The position numbers were made by a program, and so were the translations under genes. The notes beneath the pieces were generated by a model, which searched no databases, was not told where the DNA came from, and saw only the letters and a list, made by a program, of their open reading frames with translations. From Clostridia bacterium (GTDB taxonomy: Bacteria; Bacillota_A; Clostridia; Christensenellales; Aristaeellaceae), in the NCBI GenBank assembly GCA_017397695.1, contig JAFQIF010000089.1, positions 1-19,022 of the forward strand: 19,022 nt of DNA, given 5' to 3'. This document shows positions 7,056-15,297 of this stretch, one piece after another (position 1 is the first letter of the stretch; every line of letters starts with the position of its first letter).

Positions 7056-7084
7056 TTATATCATACGCCCCTGTGTTTCTCAAG
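7056..7084 (-). promoter_or_regulatory. Strong promoter of GntR-trmO
   Basis: On the minus strand TTGAGA (7084-7079), a 17-nt spacer and a perfect TATAAT (7061-7056) are present. The leader to the GntR ATG is about 106 nt. A weaker alternative, CGGACA-18-TATTAT, lies nearer the gene. Confidence 0.75.
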
Positions 7085-7230
7085 GCGGCAAAACCTGATT
7101 CTTTCGGCGCATATATAAGGAAGTGTTTTTCGCACACCATGCAGGATTTCACAGGGAAAACGCGAATACTGAATATGATCGAATTTGCCTTTCTGCGGCC
7201 GGAGTCAGCCGGTTGATTATCTCAGACAAG

Positions 7231-7345
7231 TTATCCCCAAATATGTGGAAAAACTGGGGATATTTCATCAGATTTGAACAGGGTTTTCCACAGCCAAAAA
7301 GACAGGCAGGGTTTGGCTTTTTGGCACTTATCCATGTTTTCCACC
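7231..7345. promoter_or_regulatory. Cluster of DnaA-box-like 9-mers upstream of dnaN
   Basis: Compared with TTATCCACA, the cluster holds TTATCCCCA (7231-7239, plus), TTTTCCACA (7252-7244, minus), ATATCCCCA (7263-7255, minus), TTTTCCACA (7284-7292, plus), TTATCCATG (7328-7336, plus) and TTTTCCACC (7337-7345, plus). Each matches at seven or eight positions. TATCCCCA and TGGGGATA form an 8-bp dyad around the second site. A 9-bp hairpin (GCCAAAAAG, 7293-7301, with 7317-7325) lies between sites four and five. This may be part of a replication origin or a DnaA-controlled dnaN promoter. The rest of 6944-7405 shows the GntR promoter and no gene. Confidence 0.55.
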
Positions 7346-7405
7346 GCACTACGGCTACTCCTGCTGATCCTTATATACTGCTACTACTCCATGGAGGTTG
7401 ATGAT

Positions 7406-8509
7406 ATGCGTTTTTCCTGCGATACAAGCAATCTGAATTCCAGTCTGTCCATTGTCAGCCGCGCGCTGGCGGTCCGTTCTCCCAAGCCGATTTTGGAAGG
7501 CATTCTCTTTGAGTCCTGTGACGAAGGTCTGAAGCTGACCTGTACGGATCTGGCGCTGGGCATTGAGACCATCATCCCGGCTACGTTCATTGAAGAAGGC
7601 CGCGCGGTGCTGCCCGGAAAGTTGCTTTGCGAAATCGTGCGCAAGCTGCCCGGCGGCGCGTGCGATATTTCCATTTCCGACCGCCTTCAGGCGACCATCC
7701 GCTGCGCGAGCACGCGCACGACGATCACCGGCTTTGACCCGGTGGAGTATCCGGAGCTGCCGCAGGTGGCGGGTGCTTCCTTTTCCATGCCGCAGAATAC
7801 CCTGCGCGATATGATCGGCCATACGCTGTTTGCAATCGCGGTGGATGAGAGCCGCCCGATCCTTACCGGCTGCCTGATGGAGGTCGGCAAGGAGGAAATG
7901 CGCGTGGTTGCGCTGGATGGCTTCCGTCTGGCGATGCGCAAGGAAAACATTGCGGGCCCGGAAAAAGAAGTATCGGCTGTTGTGGGCGGTAAGGTGCTGG
8001 GCGATATCGCGAAGATTCTCAATGATACGGACGAAGAGGTTTCTATGTGTTTCAGCCGCAGCCATGTGCAGCTGAACATGGGCGCCACGCACATCGTAGC
8101 CCGCCTGCTCGAAGGCGAGTTTATCCGCTACCGCCAGATTCTGCCGCAGGAGTGGCAGACGCGTGTGGCCGTTCGCCGTAGCGACCTGGGCAGCGCGATC
8201 GACCGCGCGAGCCTGATTGCGCGCGAGGGCAAGAGCAATCTGGTATGCTTCAAGATCGACGGCGATACGCTGATGGTTACCTCCAACTCCGAGAACGGCG
8301 ATATGGAAGAGAAGATCGACGTGACGACCGAGGGCAAGGACCTGACAATTGCGTTCAACGTTCGCTATATCACGGATGTGCTCAAGGCGCTCAATGACGA
8401 TGAGGTCTTCATGCGCTTTAACTCCAATGTGAGCCCGTGCGTGGTCTGCCCGACGGAAGGCGATAGCTATCTGTACCTGGTGCTGCCGGTGCGCGTGTTC
8501 AATAGCTAA
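7406..8509 (+). CDS. dnaN: DNA polymerase III beta subunit (sliding clamp)
   Basis: The 367-aa product matches the usual length of the bacterial clamp, a ring-shaped dimer that tethers polymerase III to DNA. Typical features are [20 protein letters not shown] at the start, a domain beginning near [22 protein letters not shown] in the middle domain, [11 protein letters not shown], and a YLVLPVR-type C terminus that helps form the protein-binding cleft. The frame stays open 44 codons upstream, but ATG 7406 is chosen because GGAGGTTGATGAT precedes it and homologues start at this point. Unlike most bacteria, dnaA and recF are not adjacent: GntR is upstream and typA downstream. It is probably read with typA, since no terminator with a T run lies between them. 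Confidence 0.96.
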   Translation: MRFSCDTSNLNSSLSIVSRALAVRSPKPILEGILFESCDEGLKLTCTDLALGIETIIPATFIEEGRAVLPGKLLCEIVRKLPGGACDISISDRLQATIRCASTRTTITGFDPVEYPELPQVAGASFSMPQNTLRDMIGHTLFAIAVDESRPILTGCLMEVGKEEMRVVALDGFRLAMRKENIAGPEKEVSAVVGGKVLGDIAKILNDTDEEVSMCFSRSHVQLNMGATHIVARLLEGEFIRYRQILPQEWQTRVAVRRSDLGSAIDRASLIAREGKSNLVCFKIDGDTLMVTSNSENGDMEEKIDVTTEGKDLTIAFNVRYITDVLKALNDDEVFMRFNSNVSPCVVCPTEGDSYLYLVLPVRVFNS

Positions 8510-8523
8510 GTTTGTTTGATAGG

Positions 8524-8676
8524 CGCGAAGCGAAGAAGGGAGTCTGAGGGTTCGGGTTTTCCGAACTGGGGCAGGAGTGAATGACAGCCCAGTGGGCTGT
8601 CAGATCTGCCCTGACCGACGAGCGTCGAGCGAGGAGATGGAAATCCCTCAGGCAGGTTTGGGCGGCAGCCCAACGT
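8524..8676 (-). repeat. Interspersed hairpin repeat, copy B, with expanded centre
   Basis: Read on the minus strand it begins with CGTTGGGCTGCCGCCCAAAC (a 6-bp hairpin) and ends with CTCCCTTCTTCGCTTCGC, like copies A and C. Its central stem (CTGAGGG 8544-8550 with CCCTCAG 8645-8651) encloses about 94 nt not present in the others. That insert holds a near-perfect palindrome with 10-bp arms (8582-8591, 8593-8602), a GTTCGG/CCGAAC hairpin (8550-8566) and a CGACG/CGTCG dyad (8616-8627). It fills the dnaN-typA gap and would fold in the typA leader. Confidence 0.7.
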
Positions 8677-8718
8677 TCCCCCTCGTTCCCGTTCGACATA
8701 AGAAAGAAGGCTTTCATT

Positions 8719-10560
8719 TTGGAAATCATTCGTGAGAATATCCGCAACATCGCCATCATCGCGCACGTTGACCACGGCAAGACCACGCTGGTCAATGAAA
8801 TGCTCAAGCAGGGCGGCGTTTTCCGCGAGAACCAGCAGGTTGCCGACCGCGTCATGGACAGCAACGATCTGGAAAAAGAGCGCGGCATTACCATCCTGGC
8901 CAAGAACACCTCTGTAAGCTACAACGGCATCAAAATCAACGTTGTGGACACCCCCGGCCACGCCGACTTCGGCGGCGAGGTGGAGCGTGTACTCAAGATG
9001 GTTGACGGCGTACTGCTGCTGATCGACTCCTTCGAAGGACCGATGCCGCAGACCCGTTTCGTACTCCAGCATGCTTTAGCGCTGGGCCTGCCGGTCATCA
9101 TCGTGGTCAACAAAGTTGACCGACCGGACGCGCGCTGCGACGAGGTCGTTTCCGAGGCCATCGATCTGATGATCGATCTGGATGCGGACGAGAGCCAGCT
9201 GGATACCCCGATCGTCTATGCCAGCGCCCGCGCCGGCACAGCGACGCTCGATCTTGCCAACCCGGGCACCGACCTGCGCCCGCTGTTCGATACGATTCTG
9301 GAGTACATCCCGGCCCCGAAGGGCGATCCGGAAGGCCCGGCGCAGATGCTCATCTCCACCATCGACTACAACGAGTTCGTGGGCCGTATCGGCATCGGCC
9401 GTATCACCCGCGGCACCATGAAGCTCAACACCATGAAGACCCGCTGCAACCTGGAAAATCCCGATCTGCACGAGAACTTCCGCATGAGCGCACTGTTTGC
9501 GTTCGACGGCCTCAAGCGCGTGCCGATCGAGGAAGCATCCATGGGTGAGATCGTCGCGATTACCGGCGTTGAGGATATCATGATCGGCGACACCATCTGT
9601 GCGACCGACGCAGTCGAGCCTCTGCCGTTCGTCAAGATCACCGAACCGACGGTCGTGATGACCTTCTCCGTCAACGACAGCCCGTTTGCCGGTCGTGAGG
9701 GCACCTACGTCACCTCCCGCCACCTGCGCGCGCGCCTGATGCGCGAGCTGGAGACAGACGTCTCCCTGCGCGTGGAAGAAACCGAATCGCCGGATGCGTT
9801 CCGCGTCAGCGGCCGCGGCGAGCTGCACCTGTCCGTGCTCATCGAGAACATGCGTCGCCAGGGCTACGAGTTCCAGGTTTCCAAGCCGGAAGTGCTCATC
9901 CAGTACGACGAGAACGGCACGAAGATGGAGCCGGTCGAAAAGATGGTCTGTGACGTGCCCAGTGAATATGCGGGTGCAGTCATCGAGAAGATCGGCCGCC
10001 GCCGCGGCGTGATGGAGAACATGACCGGTATGGACCGTGTGCGCCTGGAGTTTACCGTACCCAGCCGTGGTCTGTTCGGCTACCGCAGCGAGTTCATGAC
10101 CGACACGCGCGGCGAGGGCGTCATGAGTTCCGTATTCGATCACTACGAGGCCTATAAGGGCGAGATTCCGCACCGCAACTGCGGCGCGCTGGTTTCCACG
10201 GAGACGGGCGAGGCGGTCATGTACGGCCTGTTCTACGCGCAGGATCGCGGCACGCTGTTCTACGGCCCGGGCACTGCGGTGTATACCGGCATGATCGTCG
10301 GCCAGAACGCGCGCACCGGTGACATCGACGTCAACGTCTGCCGTCAGAAGCATCTGACCTCCATCCGCAACGCTGCCGGCGCGGAGACCGCGATGAAGCT
10401 GACCTCCATGAAGACGCTGACGCTGGAAGAGTGTCTGGAGTTCATCGATGACGACGAACTGCTGGAGATCACGCCGAAGAACCTGCGCATGCGCAAGCGC
10501 GTACTCGAAGTCGAGATGCGCAAGAAGCTGGCCGCCCGTGCCCGCCGCGGCGAGGGCTAA
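8719..10560 (+). CDS. typA: Translational GTPase TypA/BipA
   Basis: TypA is a ribosome-binding GTPase of the EF-G/LepA class involved in ribosome assembly and stress adaptation. The 613-aa product has AHVDHGKTT (15-23, G1), EKERGITI (switch I/G2), DTPGH (G3), NKVDR (G4) and a [10 protein letters not shown] region (G5), followed by domains II, III and V and the BipA-specific C-terminal region. Its length matches the family. The chosen start is TTG at 8719, with AAGAAGG 8 nt upstream. The frame is open further, with an ATG at 8581, but that extension lies inside repeat copy B and has no family counterpart. A rare start codon behind a highly structured leader suggests limited or conditional translation. 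A terminator lies 150 nt downstream. Confidence 0.96.
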   Translation: MEIIRENIRNIAIIAHVDHGKTTLVNEMLKQGGVFRENQQVADRVMDSNDLEKERGITILAKNTSVSYNGIKINVVDTPGHADFGGEVERVLKMVDGVLLLIDSFEGPMPQTRFVLQHALALGLPVIIVVNKVDRPDARCDEVVSEAIDLMIDLDADESQLDTPIVYASARAGTATLDLANPGTDLRPLFDTILEYIPAPKGDPEGPAQMLISTIDYNEFVGRIGIGRITRGTMKLNTMKTRCNLENPDLHENFRMSALFAFDGLKRVPIEEASMGEIVAITGVEDIMIGDTICATDAVEPLPFVKITEPTVVMTFSVNDSPFAGREGTYVTSRHLRARLMRELETDVSLRVEETESPDAFRVSGRGELHLSVLIENMRRQGYEFQVSKPEVLIQYDENGTKMEPVEKMVCDVPSEYAGAVIEKIGRRRGVMENMTGMDRVRLEFTVPSRGLFGYRSEFMTDTRGEGVMSSVFDHYEAYKGEIPHRNCGALVSTETGEAVMYGLFYAQDRGTLFYGPGTAVYTGMIVGQNARTGDIDVNVCRQKHLTSIRNAAGAETAMKLTSMKTLTLEECLEFIDDDELLEITPKNLRMRKRVLEVEMRKKLAARARRGEG

Positions 10561-10594
10561 GCCCTCTTTTGCTGCGCTTCGCCTTGCTTCTAAC

Positions 10595-10653
10595 GGCATC
10601 ACACGCGCATAGGGCGCTGTGATGCCCTACCAGGTTGATACGACTGCCTGGTA
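10595..10653. repeat. Two tandem stem-loops after typA
   Basis: GGCATCACA (10595-10603) pairs with TGTGATGCC (10618-10626), with an inner GCGC/GCGC extension. TACCAGG (10628-10634) pairs with CCTGGTA (10647-10653). Neither has a T run, so they are not ordinary terminators. They may protect the typA 3' end or belong to another repeat family. Confidence 0.5.
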
Positions 10654-10711
10654 ATGCTTAAGTCGTTTTCTGCAGGCGGAAGGCCCTTGAAAACTTGCTT
10701 TCATGCAAATA

Positions 10712-10748
10712 AAAACACGCTCTGAAATGAAATCGGAGCGTGTTTTTT
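10712..10748 (+). terminator. Intrinsic terminator of dnaN-typA
   Basis: AAAACACGCTC (10712-10722) pairs with GAGCGTGTTTT (10736-10746) around a 13-nt loop, followed by a T run. Between here and the next promoter (10749-10940) I see no gene, only the dyad at 10864-10885. Confidence 0.85.
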
Positions 10749-10863
10749 GTGTTTTGGCAGCCTATTTTGGCATGCTGTCCCTTGAAAAAAGTATGCAGGT
10801 TGACATTCTTTAAATCTGCTTTTCTCTCTTTCTGCCAGGATAATTGCCAGTTTTTATTGCAGA

Positions 10864-10885
10864 TAAACGAAAGTTGGTTCGTTTA
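10864..10885. promoter_or_regulatory. 8-bp dyad, possible operator
   Basis: TAAACGAA-AGTTGG-TTCGTTTA is a perfect 8-bp inverted repeat about 56 nt upstream of the -35 box of the small-ORF unit. Its core, CGAAAGTTGGTTCG, partly resembles a Gram-positive LexA box (CGAAC-N4-GTTCG) with one half-site mismatch, but the assignment is uncertain. Confidence 0.4.
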
Positions 10886-10940
10886 ATAATAAATGTTCTT
10901 AATCATTCTGTCGATATATGACAAAGATGCTCAATAGGGG

Positions 10941-10970
10941 TTTACAGAAATTGTCTGCTTGTGCTATCAT
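10941..10970 (+). promoter_or_regulatory. Promoter of the two-small-ORF unit
   Basis: TTTACA (10941-10946), an 18-nt spacer and TATCAT (10965-10970) fit the sigma-A pattern. The predicted start, near 10977, coincides with the first base of the stable leader stem-loop. Confidence 0.65.
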
Positions 10971-10977
10971 ACCGTCC

Positions 10978-11021
10978 ACAGCCGCTGAGCGCCGCAAGGG
11001 CGCGGCGCTCAGCCAGGCTGT
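10978..11021 (+). other. Very stable 5' leader stem-loop
   Basis: ACAGCC (10978-10983) pairs with GGCTGT (11016-11021). GCTGAGCGCCGC (10984-10995) pairs with GCGGCGCTCAGC (11002-11013) around a 6-nt loop, with only a 2-nt bulge between the two helices. The result is an 18-bp stem starting almost at the predicted 5' end of the transcript. There is no T run, so it is not a terminator. It could stabilise the mRNA or be a regulatory target. Confidence 0.7.
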
Positions 11022-11069
11022 CTGACCAATCCGCCCGAATACGCAGCGGATACAAGGAGGTAAACCGAT

Positions 11070-11195
11070 ATGAGAAACAACTGCAATACCAAAGCTGTCC
11101 GCTCCACTGCAGGTGAAACGCTGCTGATGACCGTGATGGTCTCCTTCGCGCCGGTGACGCTGTGCGCGATGATGCTGCTCGCTTCTGCAATCTAA
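11070..11195 (+). CDS. 41-aa putative single-pass membrane peptide
   Basis: I do not recognise this protein. It begins MRNNCNTKAVRS, a short polar and basic N terminus, and then has a hydrophobic segment from about residue 17 to 41 (LLMTVMVSFAPVTLCAMML). This would make one membrane helix ending at the C terminus. A consensus Shine-Dalgarno (AAGGAGGT, 7 nt before the ATG), its own promoter, a structured leader and a shared downstream terminator support it as a real gene despite its size. It is the first ORF of a two-ORF unit; the second follows after 52 nt. A type I toxin-like peptide, a membrane-protein regulator or a signalling peptide are possible. No lysine-rich C terminus typical of many type I toxins is present, and no antisense promoter was clear. 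Confidence 0.6.
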   Translation: MRNNCNTKAVRSTAGETLLMTVMVSFAPVTLCAMMLLASAI

Positions 11196-11247
11196 TCAGG
11201 ACGCAATCGATACGCATAAACACATCTGCAAATTCAGGAGGTTATCA

Positions 11248-11355
11248 ATGATGAATCAGAATAAGAAGAAGAATGTTTTTTCTACCGTTGCCCGCGTGCT
11301 CAGCAATGTGGGCGAAGCGATTTACTACAGCAATGACTATCTGCGCATGCGCTGA
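11248..11355 (+). CDS. 35-aa basic, Tyr-containing peptide of unknown function
   Basis: I do not recognise this protein. It is soluble in character: a lysine-rich start (MMNQNKKKNV), a probable amphipathic stretch (FSTVARVLSNVGEAIYY) and a basic end (YLRMR). It has two adjacent ATG codons. An AGGAGG site ends 6 nt before the first and 9 nt before the second, so either could be used. It follows the 41-aa ORF by 52 nt and is ended by a strong terminator 16 nt after its stop codon, so both are probably made from one mRNA. Partnership with the hydrophobic peptide is inferred from that arrangement only. Confidence 0.6.
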   Translation: MMNQNKKKNVFSTVARVLSNVGEAIYYSNDYLRMR

Positions 11356-11370
11356 GCATACGCAGCCAAC

Positions 11371-11400
11371 AAAAAAGGAGAGCGCAGGCTCTCCTTTTTT
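11371..11400. terminator. Strong two-way terminator between small ORFs and MATE gene
   Basis: AAAAAAGGAGAGC (11371-11383) pairs with GCTCTCCTTTTTT (11388-11400) around GCAG. Long A and T runs make it work on either strand, ending both the small-ORF unit and the recQ-MATE operon. Confidence 0.9.
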
Positions 11401-11402
11401 AT

Positions 11403-12734
11403 TTATCTCAGCCTTTTGCTGACCGTACAATAGCGAAAATAGGCATATACCAACATCAGGCTCCATCCGATGGCGCAGGCCAGCGCCGCGCCGGACAGCC
11501 CGATGCGAGGCACCAGCAGATACACCACCAACGTGCGAACCGAGATCTGGATAAACGTACCTACAAGTGTGGTTTTCATCTCGCCCATACCACGAAAGAA
11601 GCCTTGGATGCCGTTGGTCATGCCGGGCAGGATGTAAAAAAACGCCATCAGCGACAGATAATCCACACCCATCACAACCATGGATGCGCTGTCCTGCGCA
11701 GCAAACAGGCGCATGACTGGCGTTTTCAGCAGCTGCACCGCAAGCAGAATGAACAAGCCGTAGAGAGCCTCCAGCCGCATACCCGTGTGCAGCGCTTCAC
11801 GCACGCGCTCATTTTTCCCTGCGCCGCGGTTCTGCGCGATACAGGTCATCATCGCCGAGGATATGCTCTGCTCCGGAATGCAGGCAAAGTCGTCCACGCG
11901 GCTGACCGCATTGAACGCTGCAATGACTGCGATGCCCTGTGCGTTGATCACGCTCTGGATGAGCACCTTGCCCACCGGCTGGCAGGCCTGCTGCAGGGCG
12001 GTAATCGAGCCGCTCTCAAGCGTCATCGCCAACAGTTCCTGATCAATGCGCAGATCCTTGCGGTTCAGACGCAGCAGCGGCACATGCCTGCGCATATGCG
12101 CAAAGCACATCATGCTGCTCGCCGCCTGCGCTATCACAGTAGCCAGGCCAGCGCCGACAACGCCCCACCCGCAGCCTGCCACAAAGACCACATCCAGACA
12201 CCCATTAAGCACGGAAGAAACCGCAAGATACACGACCGGCGTACGCGCATCACCCACGCTGCGCAGCGACGCAGACAGGATGTTGTACTGAAACGTAAAC
12301 AGGAACCCCACGAAGATCACACGCAGATACGCTGCTGCCATCGGCAGAATTTCTGTCGGCACATTGAGCAGGCGAAGAATCGCCCCGGAAAAGACCAGAC
12401 CAAGCACAAACACGACCAGCGACGCAGCCGCGCCAAAGAGGATCGTCGTGGCGACCTCGCGCCGCAGCTTTTCTTCCTCCCCCGCGCCAAAGAACCGGCT
12501 CATGAGCACCGACGCACCGATAGAAATGCCTGACACGCCGAGGATCACAATCGTCATCACCGGATTGGCTGCACTGACCGCCGCCAGAGCGCCTTCACCG
12601 GCGAATTTACCGATGATAATAGAATCGACCGCATTGTATGTCAGCTGAAAGAGATTGCCCAGAATCAGCGGCAGCGCATACGAAAGCAGATGCCGCGCAA
12701 TCGGGCCTTCTGTCATTCTTCTCACGCCCGCCAA
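11403..12734 (-). CDS. MATE-family multidrug/toxin efflux transporter
   Basis: The 443-aa protein has about twelve hydrophobic segments and the two-fold MATE layout. The N-terminal half starts MTEGPIARHLLSYALPLILG with NLFQLTYNAVDSIIIGKFAG, and the second half contains the matching QPVGKVLIQSVINAQG region. It resembles the MepA/DinF-type branch, which exports cationic compounds using H+ or Na+. The substrate is unknown. The start is probably TTG at 12734, directly after the TAA of the upstream dehydrogenase gene, because GGAGG lies 8 nt before it; an ATG six codons later is the alternative. It is the last gene of the recQ operon, with translational coupling likely. Confidence 0.92.
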   Translation of the reverse strand: MAGVRRMTEGPIARHLLSYALPLILGNLFQLTYNAVDSIIIGKFAGEGALAAVSAANPVMTIVILGVSGISIGASVLMSRFFGAGEEEKLRREVATTILFGAAASLVVFVLGLVFSGAILRLLNVPTEILPMAAAYLRVIFVGFLFTFQYNILSASLRSVGDARTPVVYLAVSSVLNGCLDVVFVAGCGWGVVGAGLATVIAQAASSMMCFAHMRRHVPLLRLNRKDLRIDQELLAMTLESGSITALQQACQPVGKVLIQSVINAQGIAVIAAFNAVSRVDDFACIPEQSISSAMMTCIAQNRGAGKNERVREALHTGMRLEALYGLFILLAVQLLKTPVMRLFAAQDSASMVVMGVDYLSLMAFFYILPGMTNGIQGFFRGMGEMKTTLVGTFIQISVRTLVVYLLVPRIGLSGAALACAIGWSLMLVYAYFRYCTVSKRLR

Positions 12735-13802
12735 TTATATCGCCTCCACATCCAACTCCGCCGCGATCGTACGCAGTTCCTCCAGCGTGCGCGCCTCCAC
12801 GGGAATACCTTTCTCCAAACGCTGCCGCTGCGAAGCAAAGGCCTTTTCGCCCGGCGTATAGATGCGCGCCTGCCCGGGCATCTTCTCGCTGTCTCGCAGC
12901 ATCTGGAGGTAGCGGCTCATGCCCGCACGGATCTGTGCCGGATCACCGAACATCGCCGGATCAAACGCCAGAAAAAAGTGGCTCGTATGGTCGCCATGCG
13001 CCCCCTGCATCTCGGGCGAAAGCAGCCCCTGCGCCAGCACGCCGGTGAGCGCCTCCACCATGATAGCCAGGCCATAGCCCTTGTGGCCGCTGCATATTTC
13101 TCCCTCGCCGCCCAGCGGCAGGATACCGCCCAGACCACCGGAAAGAATGGACTGATTCATCTGCTTCGCATCCGTCGCCGTGCATCCCTCGCCGTCGATC
13201 GTCCAGCCCGCAGGCATAGGCTTGCCGCGCTTGGCATACACCTCCACCTTGCCCAGCGTCACCACCGTCGTAGAGGCGTCAAACCAGAACGGCATCGGAT
13301 CAGCAGGCATACAGAAGGCGATGGGATTGGTGCCCAGCATCATCTCCCGCCCGAATGTCGGCACCATGATCGGCCCCGTATTGGTCATGGAGAACGCGCA
13401 CAGGCCCTCTCTCGCTGCCATCAGCGGATAGTATCCCGCGATGCCGTAGTGCGAAGAATTGCGCACGCAGACAATGCCTACGCCCGTATGCTTTGCCTTT
13501 TGGATCGCCATGCGCATCGCCGCCGCACCAGCCAGCTGGCCCATGGCAAAGTGCGCATCCAGCAGCGCAGAAACCGGCGTCTCGCGTACAGTCTCGATCT
13601 GCGCCTGCGTATTCACGCTGCCGGACGCAATATTCTGATGATAATACATCATTCGCTGCGCGCCATGGCTCTCGATGCCAAACAGATCCGCCTGCATAAG
13701 CACATCGGCAATCACGCGTGCATCCGCCCCGGCAAATCCCTCTTTTTCAAACACGCGCTCCATAAACGCGCGCAGCACCTTTTCAGAAATGATCGTGTCC
13801 AT
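12735..13802 (-). CDS. Ldh2-family NAD(P)-dependent malate/L-lactate-type dehydrogenase
   Basis: The 355-aa protein belongs to the malate/L-lactate/ureidoglycolate dehydrogenase family, a fold distinct from ordinary LDH. Family features are ADLFGIESHGAQRM (38-51, with H46), NSSHYGIAGYY (115-125, catalytic-type H118), MLGTNPIAFCMP (155-166), a DAST..V..GK stretch (175-185) and SGHKGYGLAIMVE in the C-terminal half. It would interconvert a 2-oxoacid and a 2-hydroxyacid, or reduce a cyclic imine, in the cytoplasm. The precise substrate is not predictable. The frame is open further upstream, but ATG 13802 has GGAGGATGCC directly before it and gives the normal family length. It lies 13 nt after the GT39-like gene. 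Confidence 0.9.
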   Translation of the reverse strand: MDTIISEKVLRAFMERVFEKEGFAGADARVIADVLMQADLFGIESHGAQRMMYYHQNIASGSVNTQAQIETVRETPVSALLDAHFAMGQLAGAAAMRMAIQKAKHTGVGIVCVRNSSHYGIAGYYPLMAAREGLCAFSMTNTGPIMVPTFGREMMLGTNPIAFCMPADPMPFWFDASTTVVTLGKVEVYAKRGKPMPAGWTIDGEGCTATDAKQMNQSILSGGLGGILPLGGEGEICSGHKGYGLAIMVEALTGVLAQGLLSPEMQGAHGDHTSHFFLAFDPAMFGDPAQIRAGMSRYLQMLRDSEKMPGQARIYTPGEKAFASQRQRLEKGIPVEARTLEELRTIAAELDVEAI

Positions 13803-13815
13803 GGCATCCTCCGGC

Positions 13816-15279
13816 TCAGCGCCTTCTGTACAGGTAGAGCAGTTTGTTGATGCGGTCGCGATCATCATAGCCCGCATCGGTTGCGATCAGCTGATAACGG
13901 TCAAATTCCTCCGGCAGCGGATTCCAGCTGGTAAGCACATAATCCGGGATTGCCTCGCGCACATAGCGGTCCAGCTCGTCATCCATTTCCTGCAGATTTA
14001 CATTCAGCCGCACAAAATACTTCTGCTGCGGCAATCTGTCCGCCGCCAGATACAATCCGTCATCCAGATGGCTGTACTGCAGCAGCGTTGCGCCCTCATG
14101 CACATAGGCCGCCAGACGCGTCTGCGCCAGTTCTTCCTTAGGCACGTGGCGCAGATAGGCGTTTGGACTCAAAAACAGCGCCACGACCAACGCCAGCACA
14201 CAGGAAAACGAGGCGGAAATGCGCTTGGCCGCCCGATGCTTCAGCCCATCCGCCGCCCCTGCCGCCGCAGGCAAACAGGCAAAGGCAAACACGCTCAGCA
14301 CCAGCGGACTATAAGGCCACGTGCGCCCAAGCAGAAACACCGCCGCAAACGCACACGCCGCCATGCTCAGTACCGCCAGGCGCAGCGCAGGCTTTTCCCT
14401 GCGATCCACCCAAAACAGGAGCATGCCGACGCCTGCAATCAACACCCAGAGCGCATTATCCCGCACAGCAGACCAGATATCGCGCACAATGTCCATAGCA
14501 GTACGCGTTTCATCGCTATAGAGAAAGACATTATTGTAGATATACGCCGTATAGAAATCGCCAAGCGCACCATGGCAGGTAAAATAGATGCACCACGCAG
14601 CAATGGGCAACAGCATGCCCGCAAGGAACACGCCTGCGCTTTTCACCGCGCGCATCACGCCGCCGCTGCGCAGCGCCAGAGCACCTTCCGCGATACACAG
14701 GCCGACAAACAGGCCAAGAATTGTGAACTTGATCGTCGCGACCGCACCTGCCATCAGACCACAGGCAAACAACGCCCGCGCGGGCATCGGTTCACCCTTT
14801 TCTCCATAGTGGCAGAAGATAAGCGACATGGCGCCCATCAGGAACGGCAGGCAAAACTCCTCCGCGCTGTCTCCGCGCGAAAATGCACTGCCGACCAATA
14901 CGCACGCGCCGACCAACGCCGTGTCGCAGCAGGCTGCCCATGCGCCCCTTCTGCGCATTCCCAGCCGGCAGGCCATATACAGCACAGCCGCAAAGGAGAC
15001 GACCTCCAGCACATATACGCCCAGAAAACTGGTATCGGATATACAGGCGGCAATCGCATGCAGCAGATACAGTGTCGGTCCCTTCTGCTCATAGATATCG
15101 CGATAAACTACGCCGCCCTCGCGCATCACGCGGCCCACAGTCAACAGGCAATTCGCATCGCCCCATACATTGATGGGATACAACGGCGAGCACTGCGAGC
15201 ACAGCAGCAAAAGCACGCAGGCCGCCGCAAGGCAGAACGCACCAATATACGCTTTTTCTCTCTTCCGTTTATCCCGCAT
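13816..15279 (-). CDS. Multi-pass membrane protein, GT39/ArnT-like glycosyltransferase type
   Basis: The 487-aa protein has a basic N terminus, a first membrane helix (about 11-30), then a large periplasm-side-type loop with GDAN (D41) and YRDIYEQKGPTLYL (59-72). This is followed by some nine more hydrophobic segments and a soluble C-terminal region of about 120 residues. The Asp-containing first loop with an R-D-x-x-x-x-KGP motif is typical of GT-C enzymes of the GT39/GT83 type, which move sugars from polyprenyl-phosphate donors. Donor and acceptor cannot be predicted, and other GT-C families are possible. GGAGAGAGCAT precedes the ATG, 18 nt after recQ. It is rich in cysteine in its membrane part, which is unusual but unexplained. 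Confidence 0.75.
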   Translation of the reverse strand: MRDKRKREKAYIGAFCLAAACVLLLLCSQCSPLYPINVWGDANCLLTVGRVMREGGVVYRDIYEQKGPTLYLLHAIAACISDTSFLGVYVLEVVSFAAVLYMACRLGMRRRGAWAACCDTALVGACVLVGSAFSRGDSAEEFCLPFLMGAMSLIFCHYGEKGEPMPARALFACGLMAGAVATIKFTILGLFVGLCIAEGALALRSGGVMRAVKSAGVFLAGMLLPIAAWCIYFTCHGALGDFYTAYIYNNVFLYSDETRTAMDIVRDIWSAVRDNALWVLIAGVGMLLFWVDRREKPALRLAVLSMAACAFAAVFLLGRTWPYSPLVLSVFAFACLPAAAGAADGLKHRAAKRISASFSCVLALVVALFLSPNAYLRHVPKEELAQTRLAAYVHEGATLLQYSHLDDGLYLAADRLPQQKYFVRLNVNLQEMDDELDRYVREAIPDYVLTSWNPLPEEFDRYQLIATDAGYDDRDRINKLLYLYRRR

Positions 15280-15297
15280 ATGCTCTCTCCATTTTCG

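Noticed and set aside
7274..7405. 44-residue hydrophobic N-terminal extension of dnaN
   Set aside because: It runs through the DnaA-box cluster, lacks family counterparts, and a good ribosome binding site stands before the normal start at 7406.
8581..8718. 46-residue N-terminal extension of typA
   Set aside because: It is encoded by repeat copy B and lacks a ribosome binding site; the G1 motif spacing fits the TTG start at 8719.
9076..10602. 508-aa minus-strand ORF opposite typA
   Set aside because: A shadow of typA: low-complexity composition, no motif, and the plus strand is an unmistakable GTPase.
10800..10805. Perfect TTGACA as a -35 box
   Set aside because: No -10-like sequence lies 16-18 nt downstream, so no promoter was called.
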